A stretch of 64,000 nucleotides of DNA from JAJDNH01 sp964552395 (lineage in GTDB: Bacteria; Acidobacteriota; Thermoanaerobaculia; Thermoanaerobaculales; Sulfomarinibacteraceae), in the NCBI GenBank assembly GCA_964552395.1, contig CAZKGM010000001.1:269840-333839 (forward strand), given 5' to 3'. Below, one piece after another: positions 43,138 through 53,065 of the stretch; the first letter of the stretch is position 1, and each line of letters starts with the position of its first letter. The position numbers and the translations under genes are program-made. The notes beneath the pieces are model-generated. The model did not search any database. It saw only the letters and a program-made list of their open reading frames with translations, and was not told the origin of the DNA.

Positions 43138-45704
43138 CGTGCCCCTCCGCTCAGGACGAGGCACCCGAGGCCCGCCCAAGCTGCAAGTCCGAGCAGTGAT
43201 GCGGCGCACCACCATGCCGGCATCGCCGCTTCAGCATCAATGACATGGTCTCCGGCGGGCAGTAGGGCCCCCAGAAAGAGGCCGTTCACGACCTTGTACC
43301 GCAACGGCTGACCGTCGATCCGGAGGTGCCACAGCCCGGTGCTCACCGGGGTTGAGCTGACCAGCAGCGCCGGCGAGGCAAGGTGGGACTGGAGCCTGAC
43401 GGAGGCGGGACCCCACTGCAGCAGATCAAGGTGCTCGGTCCGAGCCGAGTTGTGAGGTGCGGGCGTCTGCGACAGCGCCGCGACGACCTCAGGAGACGCC
43501 ACTGCCGTTCGGCTGAGGTCGAGCGGTGGATCGGCCGCCAGCAAAGTGTCGAGGTTTCCGGCCCTGACCGAACGAACCGCCCAGAACCGAGGTTGAGCAC
43601 GCCGGTTCTCCCAGATGCGCAGATCTCGCCCCTGGTAGGCGAGGACGTAGCCCGAGGTATCGAAGACGAGCGCCAGGTCGCCCTTGATCTGGCGGCCGTT
43701 CCAGAGCAGGCGGCCGTTCAGCGCATGCGGGTTCCTACTCCGCGAAAGCCAGAGCACGCCCTGGTCCAGATGGGGGACGACGCGGATCCGGAAGCGGTGG
43801 TTCAGGTTGAGCGCCGGCGGCAGGTCGAGCCACTGTTGGCCGGTTCGTTTCAGCCTCGCAGCGTCCAGGTTCCACTCGGCCACGGTGGTGTCCCCCTCTT
43901 CGTCGAGGAGCGTCACGGCCAGGGCGCCGTGCGCAGAGTCGCCGGCCGCCCGCTCGCGCAGTGCGATGCGCGAGCATCCGGGAGGGAGGTACAGTTCCTG
44001 AACGAGCTTCTGTCCCGACCGCAGCGGGCCGAGGAAGGCGCCCCGGGGCTCGACCTCGGTGGTCATCTGGCCGAGCACGAACTGGACCAGGTCGAGCGTG
44101 GGGTCCTCCACGATCCAGCGCGCGCCGAGGGTATTGAGGTACGGGTGTGTGAAGTCGATGGTGGCCGCGTTGAGCCGGATCAGCCTTCCGAAGTGACCCC
44201 ATGCCTGCGGGTCGATCGCCTTGATATACCTCCGGTAGCCGACCGTGGAAGAGAACTGAGAACGTACGTCCTCGAGACCGAACGTTTGCGCCGTGTCGGG
44301 CCACAGGGTGTCCAGCAGGGGTGCGAGACGGTAGGGTGTCCGCCTCTGATCGGCATCGAGAAAGGCCAGACCGCGGGTGGTCGGGAGCGCCGCCTCGCCG
44401 CGTGGAAGAAACGCCAGGAGGTGCCCCGCAGCCAGCCCCTGCTCGAGGATGACGGCCGCTGCCAGCGCTGCGGCCAGGCGGCGCGCGAGCGGCTTGCGGA
44501 CAAGCCGCATCAGCGCCTCGGTGCCGAACGCTGCAAGCACGGACAGTGCCAGGGCGACCTCCGGCGCCAGTCGCTGTGATGGGATCGACGCCAGGCCGGG
44601 TAGTCGGAAGAGCAGACGCGCGACCGGGGCGAAAGCGAGGGCGGCGAGACCGATCCCGGCGACGCTCACCCAGAACACTCGGCGGTGTCGTCGAGCCGCC
44701 AGTCCCACGGCCGCCAGGGCGGCCACGATGAACCCGATGTTGAGCGTGATCTCGTGCAGGCTCAGATTCTTCAACGGCGGCGGTGGGGTGAATGACTCCT
44801 GGCGGGGATCGCCATAGGCCAACGGGTCGACGAGCAATCGCGCGGCGCTCCACCCCCAGGACGTTCGCGCCGGACGCCTGTCGAGAGTCGCGGTGCCGCG
44901 GAGCGAACCCGCGAACAGCCCGATCGCCGGCGCGAGGACCGCGACGGCGACGGCGGCGGAGACGGCGACGGCGGCGAGCGACTGCAGGCGCTTGCCACGG
45001 TGCTGCGGACCGGTCCGGAGGCGCACCACCGTCCATGCGACAGCCACGTACGTGCCGAGAAGAGTGGGTCCGGGGGCTCCACCGGTGAGGAACACGAGCC
45101 AGGCTCCCGTGGCCACGGCTGCGGCCCGCCACGGCCTCTCGGCGGCCATCGTGCGGTCGATGGCCCACAGCAGAAGAGGCAACGCGGCGGTTGTGGCACT
45201 CGCCGGCCACAGCCACCAGGCGGCGACCGGACCCGACAGCGCGAACGCCATGGCGCCCACTGTGGCGGCGCCCTCGCTGAGAGCCAGCCGGCGCAGCAGC
45301 AGGAAGCCGCCGACAAACGCCAACAACAGCTTGACCAGAACCATGACGTTCATCAGCAAGGCAGGGTCGAGCCAGAACAGAAAGGGCAGTACGGCAGGGC
45401 TCAGAAGGCCGTTGCTCCAGGTCGCCGCACCTGGCCGGCCCCCTGCCAGGTACGGGTTCCACACGGCGCAGGCCAGCCCCTCACGGTGGACCGCCGTCGC
45501 GAGCGGCAGGAATGCGGTGGCCGGCTCCGACAGCTCGGGGTTCGTGACCTCTACGGGGTGGTGCACGGAACGCCAAGGGGCGTCGTTGTAGACGACATCG
45601 AGGGGCGAGATCACCCGTCCGAAGAAGAGCGTCGGGAAGAAGATGACGACCATGGCGAGGATGGCCGACCCGACCGCGATTGAAAGAAACGAGCTGCTGC
45701 GCAC
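43134..45704 (-). CDS. YfhO-like large membrane protein (GT-C-type glycosyltransferase candidate)
   Basis: An 856-residue membrane protein. TM1 (LSIAVGSAILAMVVIFFPTLFF) leads to a periplasmic loop with SPLDVVYNDAPW, then about ten TM segments (to about residue 440). A large soluble beta-rich domain (about 450-800) and a terminal TM hairpin end the protein. This is the YfhO/GT-C layout: polyprenyl-phosphate-sugar-dependent transfer outside the membrane. The neighbouring GT2 enzyme would make the lipid-linked sugar, supporting a pathway for decorating a surface polymer. GTG 45704 is chosen because CATAAT lies exactly 6 bases upstream and TM1 then starts at residue 7. Confidence 0.78.
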   Translation of the reverse strand: MRSSSFLSIAVGSAILAMVVIFFPTLFFGRVISPLDVVYNDAPWRSVHHPVEVTNPELSEPATAFLPLATAVHREGLACAVWNPYLAGGRPGAATWSNGLLSPAVLPFLFWLDPALLMNVMVLVKLLLAFVGGFLLLRRLALSEGAATVGAMAFALSGPVAAWWLWPASATTAALPLLLWAIDRTMAAERPWRAAAVATGAWLVFLTGGAPGPTLLGTYVAVAWTVVRLRTGPQHRGKRLQSLAAVAVSAAVAVAVLAPAIGLFAGSLRGTATLDRRPARTSWGWSAARLLVDPLAYGDPRQESFTPPPPLKNLSLHEITLNIGFIVAALAAVGLAARRHRRVFWVSVAGIGLAALAFAPVARLLFRLPGLASIPSQRLAPEVALALSVLAAFGTEALMRLVRKPLARRLAAALAAAVILEQGLAAGHLLAFLPRGEAALPTTRGLAFLDADQRRTPYRLAPLLDTLWPDTAQTFGLEDVRSQFSSTVGYRRYIKAIDPQAWGHFGRLIRLNAATIDFTHPYLNTLGARWIVEDPTLDLVQFVLGQMTTEVEPRGAFLGPLRSGQKLVQELYLPPGCSRIALRERAAGDSAHGALAVTLLDEEGDTTVAEWNLDAARLKRTGQQWLDLPPALNLNHRFRIRVVPHLDQGVLWLSRSRNPHALNGRLLWNGRQIKGDLALVFDTSGYVLAYQGRDLRIWENRRAQPRFWAVRSVRAGNLDTLLAADPPLDLSRTAVASPEVVAALSQTPAPHNSARTEHLDLLQWGPASVRLQSHLASPALLVSSTPVSTGLWHLRIDGQPLRYKVVNGLFLGALLPAGDHVIDAEAAMPAWWCAASLLGLAAWAGLGCLVLSGGAR

Positions 45705-45710
45705 TCCCGA

Positions 45711-45716
45711 ATTATG
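45711..45716 (-). promoter_or_regulatory. -10-like box for a leaderless transcript of the YfhO-like operon
   Basis: CATAAT on the minus strand, 6 bases (TCGGGA) before GTG 45704. Confidence 0.35.
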
Positions 45717-45851
45717 CGCGATTCCCGTGCTGCGGCCAAACCCGGGCTCTGCGTGAGCGACACGGCTGCCGGCAACCGCGGACTCCAACCGGAGTTGAGG
45801 TCGGTCAGGGATGGGGGAGATCTGGTCCCGGTAGCTCCTGACCGCCCCGGA

Positions 45852-46751
45852 TCAGGAGGTGCCGGCCGAGACCGCCGGCTGCCTGAGCAGGCTCATCAGC
45901 TTGCTGCGGGAGCTGGTGCCGGTCTTGCGAAACAGGTTTTTGAGATGATCACGCACGGTGTGGGGGCTGATCCCCATCTCCTTGGCGATCGCCGGCGTCG
46001 CGAGACCGGTCGCCAGGAGGGTCAGAACCTCGTGTTCTCGCGGGCTGAGCTGATAGGCCGCCGCGACCATGGCCAGGTGGGGATCTATGGCCGGCGCCAA
46101 CGGCTGCAGCAACGCCACAAACCCGGGGTCGTCACGTGCTTCGTCCCTGAGGCGCAGCAGCTCGCACGCAAACACCGAGCCGTCGGACAGCGTCAGCGTG
46201 CACCGTTGGGTGGCCGACCCGTAGTCTCTTTGCAGCAGCTCATCTACCCACGAGCAGAGAACGGCCAGCAACGGGCGAGCGGGAGAGCCCGCCTCGCAAG
46301 CCGTGAGCTCGCCCTCGGTCTGCCGAGACAGCAGCTGGTCGGCGGGCGGGTTGGCGTAGGCGATGTTGCCGTCCCGATCGAACAGCAGAATCGCGCTCGA
46401 GGTGGTGTCGAGAGCGCCTCGGAGCAGGGCGGCCTGGTGGCGCAGCCGTCTCATCCACAGGAGACGGTCCAGCATGAAGCGTGCGACGTCGGCCAGTGCG
46501 GGCAGCTGCTTCGCACGATCGTCCATGGTCAGGGTCGCCTCGAGATGCCCGGCCGAGGGGAAGCTCAACTCTCGGCCCTCGTCTCCCGGCTGCCCATGCG
46601 TGTAGCGGTAGCATTGCGGCCGGCCCTTGCGGTGGATCTCCAGCGTCAGCCAGCGGGCGTCCACGAGCTCCGCGAGAAGGGCCAGCAGACGTTGGAGCTC
46701 CGGATCGTCCGGCGGCGGACAGTTCGACTCAAGCAGGATCGTCGGCGCCAT
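45852..46751 (-). CDS. LuxR-type transcriptional regulator with an N-terminal sensory region
   Basis: A 299-residue regulator. The C-terminal LuxR/FixJ HTH (about 235-290) has YQLSPREHEVLTLLATGLAT and IAKEMGISPHTVRDHLKNLF. The middle (about 120-220) has a PAS-like signature: SSAILLFDRDGNIAYANPPADQLL. The first 110 residues resemble a GAF-like sensor but are weakly conserved. No receiver domain or phospho-acceptor Asp was found, so it is likely ligand-gated. It sits between the glycan operon (same strand downstream) and ffh (divergent). Ligand and targets unknown. Confidence 0.8.
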   Translation of the reverse strand: MAPTILLESNCPPPDDPELQRLLALLAELVDARWLTLEIHRKGRPQCYRYTHGQPGDEGRELSFPSAGHLEATLTMDDRAKQLPALADVARFMLDRLLWMRRLRHQAALLRGALDTTSSAILLFDRDGNIAYANPPADQLLSRQTEGELTACEAGSPARPLLAVLCSWVDELLQRDYGSATQRCTLTLSDGSVFACELLRLRDEARDDPGFVALLQPLAPAIDPHLAMVAAAYQLSPREHEVLTLLATGLATPAIAKEMGISPHTVRDHLKNLFRKTGTSSRSKLMSLLRQPAVSAGTS

Positions 46752-46885
46752 CCAGTTGTCCCGAGGTTATTGTAGCGCGGTAATCAGGAATAGTTCTGTG
46801 GTTCGTGTCACCGGCGCGGGACCGGGTCCGAGCCGCCGTGGGCTGAGACCACGGGGCCACCTGTGGTGGGAAAGCTCTCCGTCAC

Positions 46886-46914
46886 TTGACGTTGTGCCCT
46901 CTCTGCCCTAAGCT
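46886..46914 (+). promoter_or_regulatory. sigma-70-type promoter of ffh
   Basis: TTGACG (46886-46891), a 17-base spacer and TAAGCT (46909-46914) form the best -35/-10 pair in the window. The predicted transcription start is only a few bases before ATG 46924, so the ffh transcript would have almost no leader. An upstream hairpin (CCGTGG/CCACGG near 46833-46851) separates it from the LuxR gene. Confidence 0.6.
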
Positions 46915-46923
46915 GCCGATCCT

Positions 46924-48258
<1,335 letters not shown>

Positions 48259-48312
48259 CGACGGCACACGTCGGGCGAACCTGCGAAGGTTGGACAGAGG
48301 AGGACAGAGCAG

Positions 48313-48555
48313 ATGTTGACAATCAGGCTACGACGCGTGGGAGCGAAGCACAATGCCATCTACCGCATGGTTGTGTCCGACTCGCGCCAACGCCCAACTG
48401 CGGACTTTCTGGACCAGGTCGGGTTTTACAACCCGAACAGCGAGCCTCCGGAGATCCGTGTCGACCTCGAGAAGGTGACAGCGTGGCGCGGAAAAGGCGC
48501 CCAGATGTCGGAAACGGTGCGCTCCCTAGTGCGTAAGGCCGAGAAGAAGCAGTAG
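48313..48555 (+). CDS. rpsP: 30S ribosomal protein S16
   Basis: An 80-residue S16 protein with the invariant start MLTIRLRRVGAKHNAIYRMV, SRQRPTADFLDQVGFYNP and the C-terminal SETVRSLVRKAEKK. It binds 16S rRNA early in 30S assembly. GGAGGACAGAGCAG precedes ATG 48313. It follows ffh by 54 bases, the usual bacterial order. Confidence 0.97.
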   Translation: MLTIRLRRVGAKHNAIYRMVVSDSRQRPTADFLDQVGFYNPNSEPPEIRVDLEKVTAWRGKGAQMSETVRSLVRKAEKKQ

Positions 48556-48599
48556 AAGACGCTCATATACCTGAGTACCCCTGACGAAAGGAGCTCCCG

Positions 48600-48839
48600 G
48601 TGAGTGCGATGAAGGACCTGCTGGTAGAGATCGCCAAAGCTCTTGTAGATCATCCCGACGAGGTTCAGGTGACCGAGGTGGAGGGGGAGCAGACGACGGT
48701 GCTCGAGCTTCGCGTCCGGTCGGACGACCTCGGCAAGGTCATCGGCCGGCAGGGCCGGACGGCACGTGCCATCCGGACGCTTCTGGCCGCGTCCGGAATG
48801 AAGGTCCACAAGCGCTTCGTGCTCGAGATCTTGGAGTAG
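48600..48839 (+). CDS. khpA: KH-domain RNA-binding protein KhpA (YlqC type)
   Basis: A 79-residue single KH domain. The GxxG loop lies in VIGRQGRTARAIRTLL, flanked by LRVRSDDLGK. These proteins bind RNA globally, often as a KhpA-KhpB heterodimer. AAAGGAG precedes GTG 48600. Its stop and the rimM start share a base (TAGTG), so translation is coupled. Order rpsP-khpA-rimM-trmD is the typical one. Confidence 0.93.
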   Translation: MSAMKDLLVEIAKALVDHPDEVQVTEVEGEQTTVLELRVRSDDLGKVIGRQGRTARAIRTLLAASGMKVHKRFVLEILE

Positions 48840-49393
48840 TGACAGCGAACGCCAACAACCCGTCGGGGCACGAGTGGCTTGTCGTGGGGGCCGTGCGGAA
48901 GCCGCACGGAGTCCATGGAGACGTGCTGGTGGCGATCCTCACGGACTTTCCCGAACGACTGCAGACCGGTGTGCAGTTCGGGCTCGGCCCAGAGACCGGA
49001 CCCGAGAGCTTCCACGAGGTGCACCACGTTCGCTTCCACAAGGGCTCCTGGTTGCTGGGAGTGGCCGGTGTGCGCGATCGCGACGCTGTAGAGGGCTGGC
49101 GCGGCCTCTTCCTCTTTCTTCCGGCGCAGAGCCTGGACGAGCTCCCCGAAGGCTACCACTACGAGCACCATCTGGTCGGTCTTGCGTGCCGGTCGCCGGA
49201 GGGCGAGCCGCTGGGCGAGGTCATCGCCCTCGACACGGACGGCCCTCAGGCACGCCTCGTCGTACGGCGGGGAGGCCGCGACTTCCTGGTTCCGTACGTT
49301 CCCGAGATTGTCACCGAGGTCGATCCGGACGGCGGCGTCGTCACCATCGATGCTCCCGCCGGTCTTCTCGACGACGACTTTATCGAGGCCTGA
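48839..49393 (+). CDS. rimM: ribosome maturation factor RimM
   Basis: A 184-residue protein. The N-terminal RimM beta-barrel shows VVGAVRKPHGVHGDVLV and a PRC-type C-terminal barrel shows YEHHLVGLAC, FLVPYVPEIVTEVD and IDAPAGLLDD. It helps 30S head maturation by binding S19. GTG 48839 overlaps the khpA stop by one base. trmD follows 9 bases later. Confidence 0.95.
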   Translation: MTANANNPSGHEWLVVGAVRKPHGVHGDVLVAILTDFPERLQTGVQFGLGPETGPESFHEVHHVRFHKGSWLLGVAGVRDRDAVEGWRGLFLFLPAQSLDELPEGYHYEHHLVGLACRSPEGEPLGEVIALDTDGPQARLVVRRGGRDFLVPYVPEIVTEVDPDGGVVTIDAPAGLLDDDFIEA

Positions 49394-49402
49394 GCACGCC
49401 GG

Positions 49403-50149
49403 ATGCGCTTCGAGGTTGTCACTCTGTTCCCGCAGCTGTTCGCTCCGTTCCGGGAGACGGGCGTGCTCGGCCGCGCGGTCGAGGCCGGCCTCGTGGTGCT
49501 GGAGACCCACGATCTGCGCGATTGGGCCGGCAACCGCTGGAAGCAGGTCGACGACGAGCCCTACGGCGGCGGTGCGGGAATGGTCATCCAGGCGCCACCC
49601 GTCATCGCCGCGGTGCACGACCTGGAGCAGCGAATCGGCGGTCCGTCACGGCTCCTGATGCTGTCTCCCCGCGGGCGCGTCCTCGACCAGCAGTTCGCCG
49701 AGGAGCTGACCGGGGAGGAACGCGTGCTGGTTCTGTGCGGCCGCTATGAGGGCTTCGACGAACGGGTCGCAGAGATCCTCAACGCTGAAGAGATCTCCGT
49801 CGGTGACTACATCCTCGGCGGCGGCGAGGTGGCGGCCATGGCTCTCATCGAGGCCGTGACCCGGCTTATTCCGGGGGTGGTGGGCGACCCCCAGTCGGTG
49901 GCGGAGGACTCCTTCGCTGCTGGTCTTCTCGACTACCCGGCCTACACCCGCCCGGCCGAGGTCGAAGGCCACCAGGTCCCGGATGTGTTGGTTTCGGGCG
50001 ATCACGGCGCCGTTCGCCGCTGGCGTCTCGAGAAGGCGGTCGAGCTGACCGTAACCAGACGGCCGGATCTGATAAGAAAGCACTGGGACCGGTACCCCGA
50101 AGAGGTCAAGGACCTCATTCGGCGGCTCGCGCCGGAGCTCGCAGACTGA
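49403..50149 (+). CDS. trmD: tRNA (guanine-N1)-methyltransferase TrmD
   Basis: A 248-residue SPOUT methyltransferase that makes m1G37 in tRNAs. The trefoil-knot motifs are visible as MLSPRGRVLDQQFAEEL, LCGRYEGFDERV and EISVGDYILGGGEVAAM. ITRLIPGVVGDP-type sequence and the C-terminal domain with RPDLIRKHW complete it. In most bacteria rplS follows; here the next gene, 8 bases on, is dsbD. Confidence 0.97.
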   Translation: MRFEVVTLFPQLFAPFRETGVLGRAVEAGLVVLETHDLRDWAGNRWKQVDDEPYGGGAGMVIQAPPVIAAVHDLEQRIGGPSRLLMLSPRGRVLDQQFAEELTGEERVLVLCGRYEGFDERVAEILNAEEISVGDYILGGGEVAAMALIEAVTRLIPGVVGDPQSVAEDSFAAGLLDYPAYTRPAEVEGHQVPDVLVSGDHGAVRRWRLEKAVELTVTRRPDLIRKHWDRYPEEVKDLIRRLAPELAD

Positions 50150-50157
50150 AGGGTGAG

Positions 50158-51927
50158 ATGAAACGAGCTATTGCTGCCACGTTCTCAGTCGTCTTGGCCA
50201 TCGGCGGAGCGCTCTGGGCTCAGGGCTTTGGAAGCGAGCCGGTGTTCACGGTCGGGCTGGCGCCCGACCGGGCTCCGCTGGTTGCCGGCGAGACGTACCG
50301 TTTGGCCGTCCAGCTCAACATCGACCCCGGCTGGCACATCAACAGCAACGTCCCCAGGGACGAGTTCCTGGTTCCGACCGCCCTGGCATGGAAGCTTCCC
50401 ACAGGTTGGACCAGCCCGAGCGTGGTCTTTCCGCCCGGCGAGCAGGTCAAGTTCGGCTTCTCGGACAAGCCGATCTCGGTATGGCAGGGGCATGTCGTGG
50501 CCATCGCGACCGGAACCGTCCCCGCCGATGCCGCCGGGTCGCTGACACTGACCGTTGTCGCCAGGGCGCAGGCGTGTAACGACACCCAGTGTCTGCCTCC
50601 TACCGACGTCGAGGCCGGCACCGCGATCCAGGTAGCGCCGGCAGGAAGTCCGACCACGGCCATCAACTCGGCGGCGTTCGTTTCTGCCGCGCTTGCCCCT
50701 TCGGGGCCGACCCGGACCACATCCTCTCGGAACGAGGGTGGGACCGTCTCGCGCCTGGCCGGCGCCGGGCTGCCGCTGCAGCTGCTGATCGTTTTTCTCG
50801 CCGGCCTGGCTCTCAATCTCACCCCCTGTGTCTACCCATTGATCCCGATCACTATCGGCTTCTTTGCCGGGCAGGCGAAGGAGCGGCGCGGCGGCACCTT
50901 CGGCCTCGCCCTCGTCTACGTGCTCGGAATGTCGGTGACCTACTCCGTCCTCGGAGTTGCGGCGGCCCTCACCGGCAAGCTGTTCGGCGCCGCCCTTCAG
51001 AGCCCCATCGTCATCGGAGTGATCGTGGTCGTGCTCATCGCGCTCGCGCTGTCGATGTTCGGGCTCTGGGAGCTCAAGGTCCCCGGCTGGGCCCTGCGAG
51101 CTTCCGGCGGCAAGAGCGGCCTCGTGGGCGCTCTCCTGATGGGTCTTCTGGTCGGATTCGTGGCCGCGCCGTGTATCGGACCGTTCGTCCTCGGGCTGCT
51201 CACCTACGTCGGGCAGGTCGGCAGCCCCGCGCTCGGTTTCATCCTGTTCTTCACCCTCGCCATGGGGCTTGGCGTGCCGTACCTGCTGCTCGGGACCTTC
51301 ACCGGCGCGGTCAACAAGATGCCGGCCTCCGGGGCGTGGATGATCGGCGTGCGCAAGATCTTCGGCATCCTCCTCATCGCGCTGGCGGTCTACTTCGCCA
51401 GGCCGCTGATGCCCGCTGCCGTGGCCGGATGGCTCCTGGCGCTGGCGCTGATCCTCGGCGGTCTCTGGATGCTGGTCTTCGAGAAGGCCGGCCGCGAACA
51501 CCCGGCGATCGGGATCGTGATTCGACTTCTCGCAGCAGCGCTGATCGTGGCGGGCGTCTTTCAGATCCCACGGAGTGGGACGGCGAAGCACGAGACCGAG
51601 CTGCCGTGGCAGCCTTTTGAAGCTGCGACGGTCCGCTCCGCCGTCGATGCAGGACGGCCGGTCATCATCGACTTCTACGCCGACTGGTGCGCGCCCTGCA
51701 AGGAGCTCGATGCCAAGACCTTTGCCGACCCGCAGGTTGCCAGGAGGCTGGCGGACTACGATCGGTTCAAGGTCAACATGACACGCTCTTCACCGGAGAA
51801 CACCAACCTTGCCAAGCAGTACTCGGTACGGGGTGTTCCTACCATCATCCTCTACCGGGACGGCAAGGAGGTTCATCGCCTCACCGGCTTCGAGCCGCCG
51901 CAGCAGTTTCTGACACGGCTCCAGTAG
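50158..51927 (+). CDS. dsbD: thiol:disulfide interchange protein DsbD
   Basis: A 589-residue three-domain reductase transferring electrons from cytosolic thioredoxin to periplasmic partners. The signal peptide (MKRAIAATFSVVLAIGGALWAQ) is followed by the DsbD-alpha domain (about 30-160) with the redox pair in QACNDTQCLPP. The eight-TM DsbD-beta domain (about 200-455) has LNLTPCVYPLIPI and FVAAPCIGPFVLG. The thioredoxin-like gamma domain (about 475-589) has the CxxC site in YADWCAPCKEL. It probably services c-type cytochromes (an 11-heme protein is encoded at 59088) and other exported thiol proteins. Its position directly after trmD is unusual. Confidence 0.95.
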   Translation: MKRAIAATFSVVLAIGGALWAQGFGSEPVFTVGLAPDRAPLVAGETYRLAVQLNIDPGWHINSNVPRDEFLVPTALAWKLPTGWTSPSVVFPPGEQVKFGFSDKPISVWQGHVVAIATGTVPADAAGSLTLTVVARAQACNDTQCLPPTDVEAGTAIQVAPAGSPTTAINSAAFVSAALAPSGPTRTTSSRNEGGTVSRLAGAGLPLQLLIVFLAGLALNLTPCVYPLIPITIGFFAGQAKERRGGTFGLALVYVLGMSVTYSVLGVAAALTGKLFGAALQSPIVIGVIVVVLIALALSMFGLWELKVPGWALRASGGKSGLVGALLMGLLVGFVAAPCIGPFVLGLLTYVGQVGSPALGFILFFTLAMGLGVPYLLLGTFTGAVNKMPASGAWMIGVRKIFGILLIALAVYFARPLMPAAVAGWLLALALILGGLWMLVFEKAGREHPAIGIVIRLLAAALIVAGVFQIPRSGTAKHETELPWQPFEAATVRSAVDAGRPVIIDFYADWCAPCKELDAKTFADPQVARRLADYDRFKVNMTRSSPENTNLAKQYSVRGVPTIILYRDGKEVHRLTGFEPPQQFLTRLQ

Positions 51928-52017
51928 CCCGGGCCTCTCAACGGCGGCGATGGATGGTCCGGGGTAGTATGTTGAGCCCAACCCCGGTTCTGAGTCCCCG
52001 GGGCACGGAGTGTGCAA

Positions 52018-52818
52018 ATGCTTGGACTGCTTTTGGATCCGGGCTTCTGGGTGAGTCTGTTCTCTGTGACGCTCGTCCAGGTCGCCCTCGGCGCCGACAA
52101 TCTCATCATCATCACCATCATCGCCAACAAGCTCCCGGCCGGACAGCGGCGAAAGGCAATCAACCTCGGGCTGATCCTGGCCATGGTCTTCCGCATTGTC
52201 CTGCTCGCCGGGGTCAGCTGGGTTTTGCACTACGCGACCGCGGTCTTCTGGAGGTTCGACGTCAGGGTGCCGGGAGGAGTCCACATCGTGGGCGGTCTCA
52301 GCGGCAAGGCGTTCATCCTGGTTGCCGGCGGTCTCTTGCTGCTCTGGAAGGGCGTGAAGGAGCTTCGCCTCAAGTCCAAGGGCATCGGCAAGGAGATGGC
52401 TCAGACCGACAGACTGGTCGAGGTCGTGGCCGTCATGGTTGGCCTCAACCTGCTGTTCTCTGTGGACTCGATCCTGACCGTCGTGGGAATGACGGACGTG
52501 TTCCTGGTCATGGCCGGGTCCGTCGTAGCCTCGGTGGCACTCATGCTCGTCTTCGTTGGTCCGATCTCGAAGTTCATGAGTGAGAACCCCGACTTCGAGA
52601 TCCTGGGCCTGTTCGTGCTGCTCCTGATCGGCTTCGTTCTCTTTCTCGAGGGAGGCCATGTGGCGGGTCTGGCGGTCAACGGCAGCGAGTTTCCGTACAT
52701 TCCTCAGTGGATCGTCATCTTCATTCTGGTGCTGATGTTCTCGGTCGACCTCTACCAGAACTGGCTCGAGCGCAAGCGCGCCAGCGCTCCCATCACGCTG
52801 CGGCGTCGGAAGAGCTAG
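52018..52818 (+). CDS. TerC family membrane protein
   Basis: A 266-residue polytopic protein with about seven TM segments. The acidic signatures VALGADNLIII and LLFSVDSILTVVGMT are those of TerC/Alx-type proteins linked to tellurite resistance, Mn homeostasis and metalation of exported proteins. ATG 52018 is chosen over GTG 52012 because GGAG lies 7 bases before it. A TAGTAT box lies about 45 bases upstream. Same strand as dsbD, 90 bases apart. Confidence 0.88.
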   Translation: MLGLLLDPGFWVSLFSVTLVQVALGADNLIIITIIANKLPAGQRRKAINLGLILAMVFRIVLLAGVSWVLHYATAVFWRFDVRVPGGVHIVGGLSGKAFILVAGGLLLLWKGVKELRLKSKGIGKEMAQTDRLVEVVAVMVGLNLLFSVDSILTVVGMTDVFLVMAGSVVASVALMLVFVGPISKFMSENPDFEILGLFVLLLIGFVLFLEGGHVAGLAVNGSEFPYIPQWIVIFILVLMFSVDLYQNWLERKRASAPITLRRRKS

Positions 52819-52842
52819 GAGCTTGTAGTTCATAGGCGGATG

Positions 52843-52954
52843 GTGGATTTCGGAGCGTCGCGAGTGGCCCGTTGAGGCGCATTTGAGGAGCAGTACTCCG
52901 AGTACGGTCCGAGAATGTGACGAAGACGGGACCTCGCGCCGCCCGAATAGCGCC
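52843..52954. repeat. long imperfect palindrome (~112 bp) with GTACTC-C-GAGTAC tip
   Basis: The arms align over their full length around GTACTCCGAGTAC (52893-52905). Left-arm GCATTTGAGGAGCA faces ACATTCTCGGACC, and left ATTTCGGAGCGTCGCGAG faces TATTCGGGCGGCGCGAGG. No gene lies in the 52819-53065 gap. It could be a folded RNA, a REP/BIME-like element or a MITE remnant; a similar element lies at 58702. Confidence 0.55.
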
Positions 52955-53065
52955 GTTCGCTCTATGTGCAACAGGCTCCTGGGCGCTGCAAGAGCTGCCG
53001 CCGAGTCCCTGGTAGGATGCTCGGGCGCCGGCGGTGCCGCCAACGCCGACGGCGAAGGAGGTTCG

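Noticed and set aside
46752..46923. SRP (4.5S) RNA gene next to ffh
   Set aside because: Small hairpins are present but not the conserved SRP Alu/S-domain tetraloop sequences.
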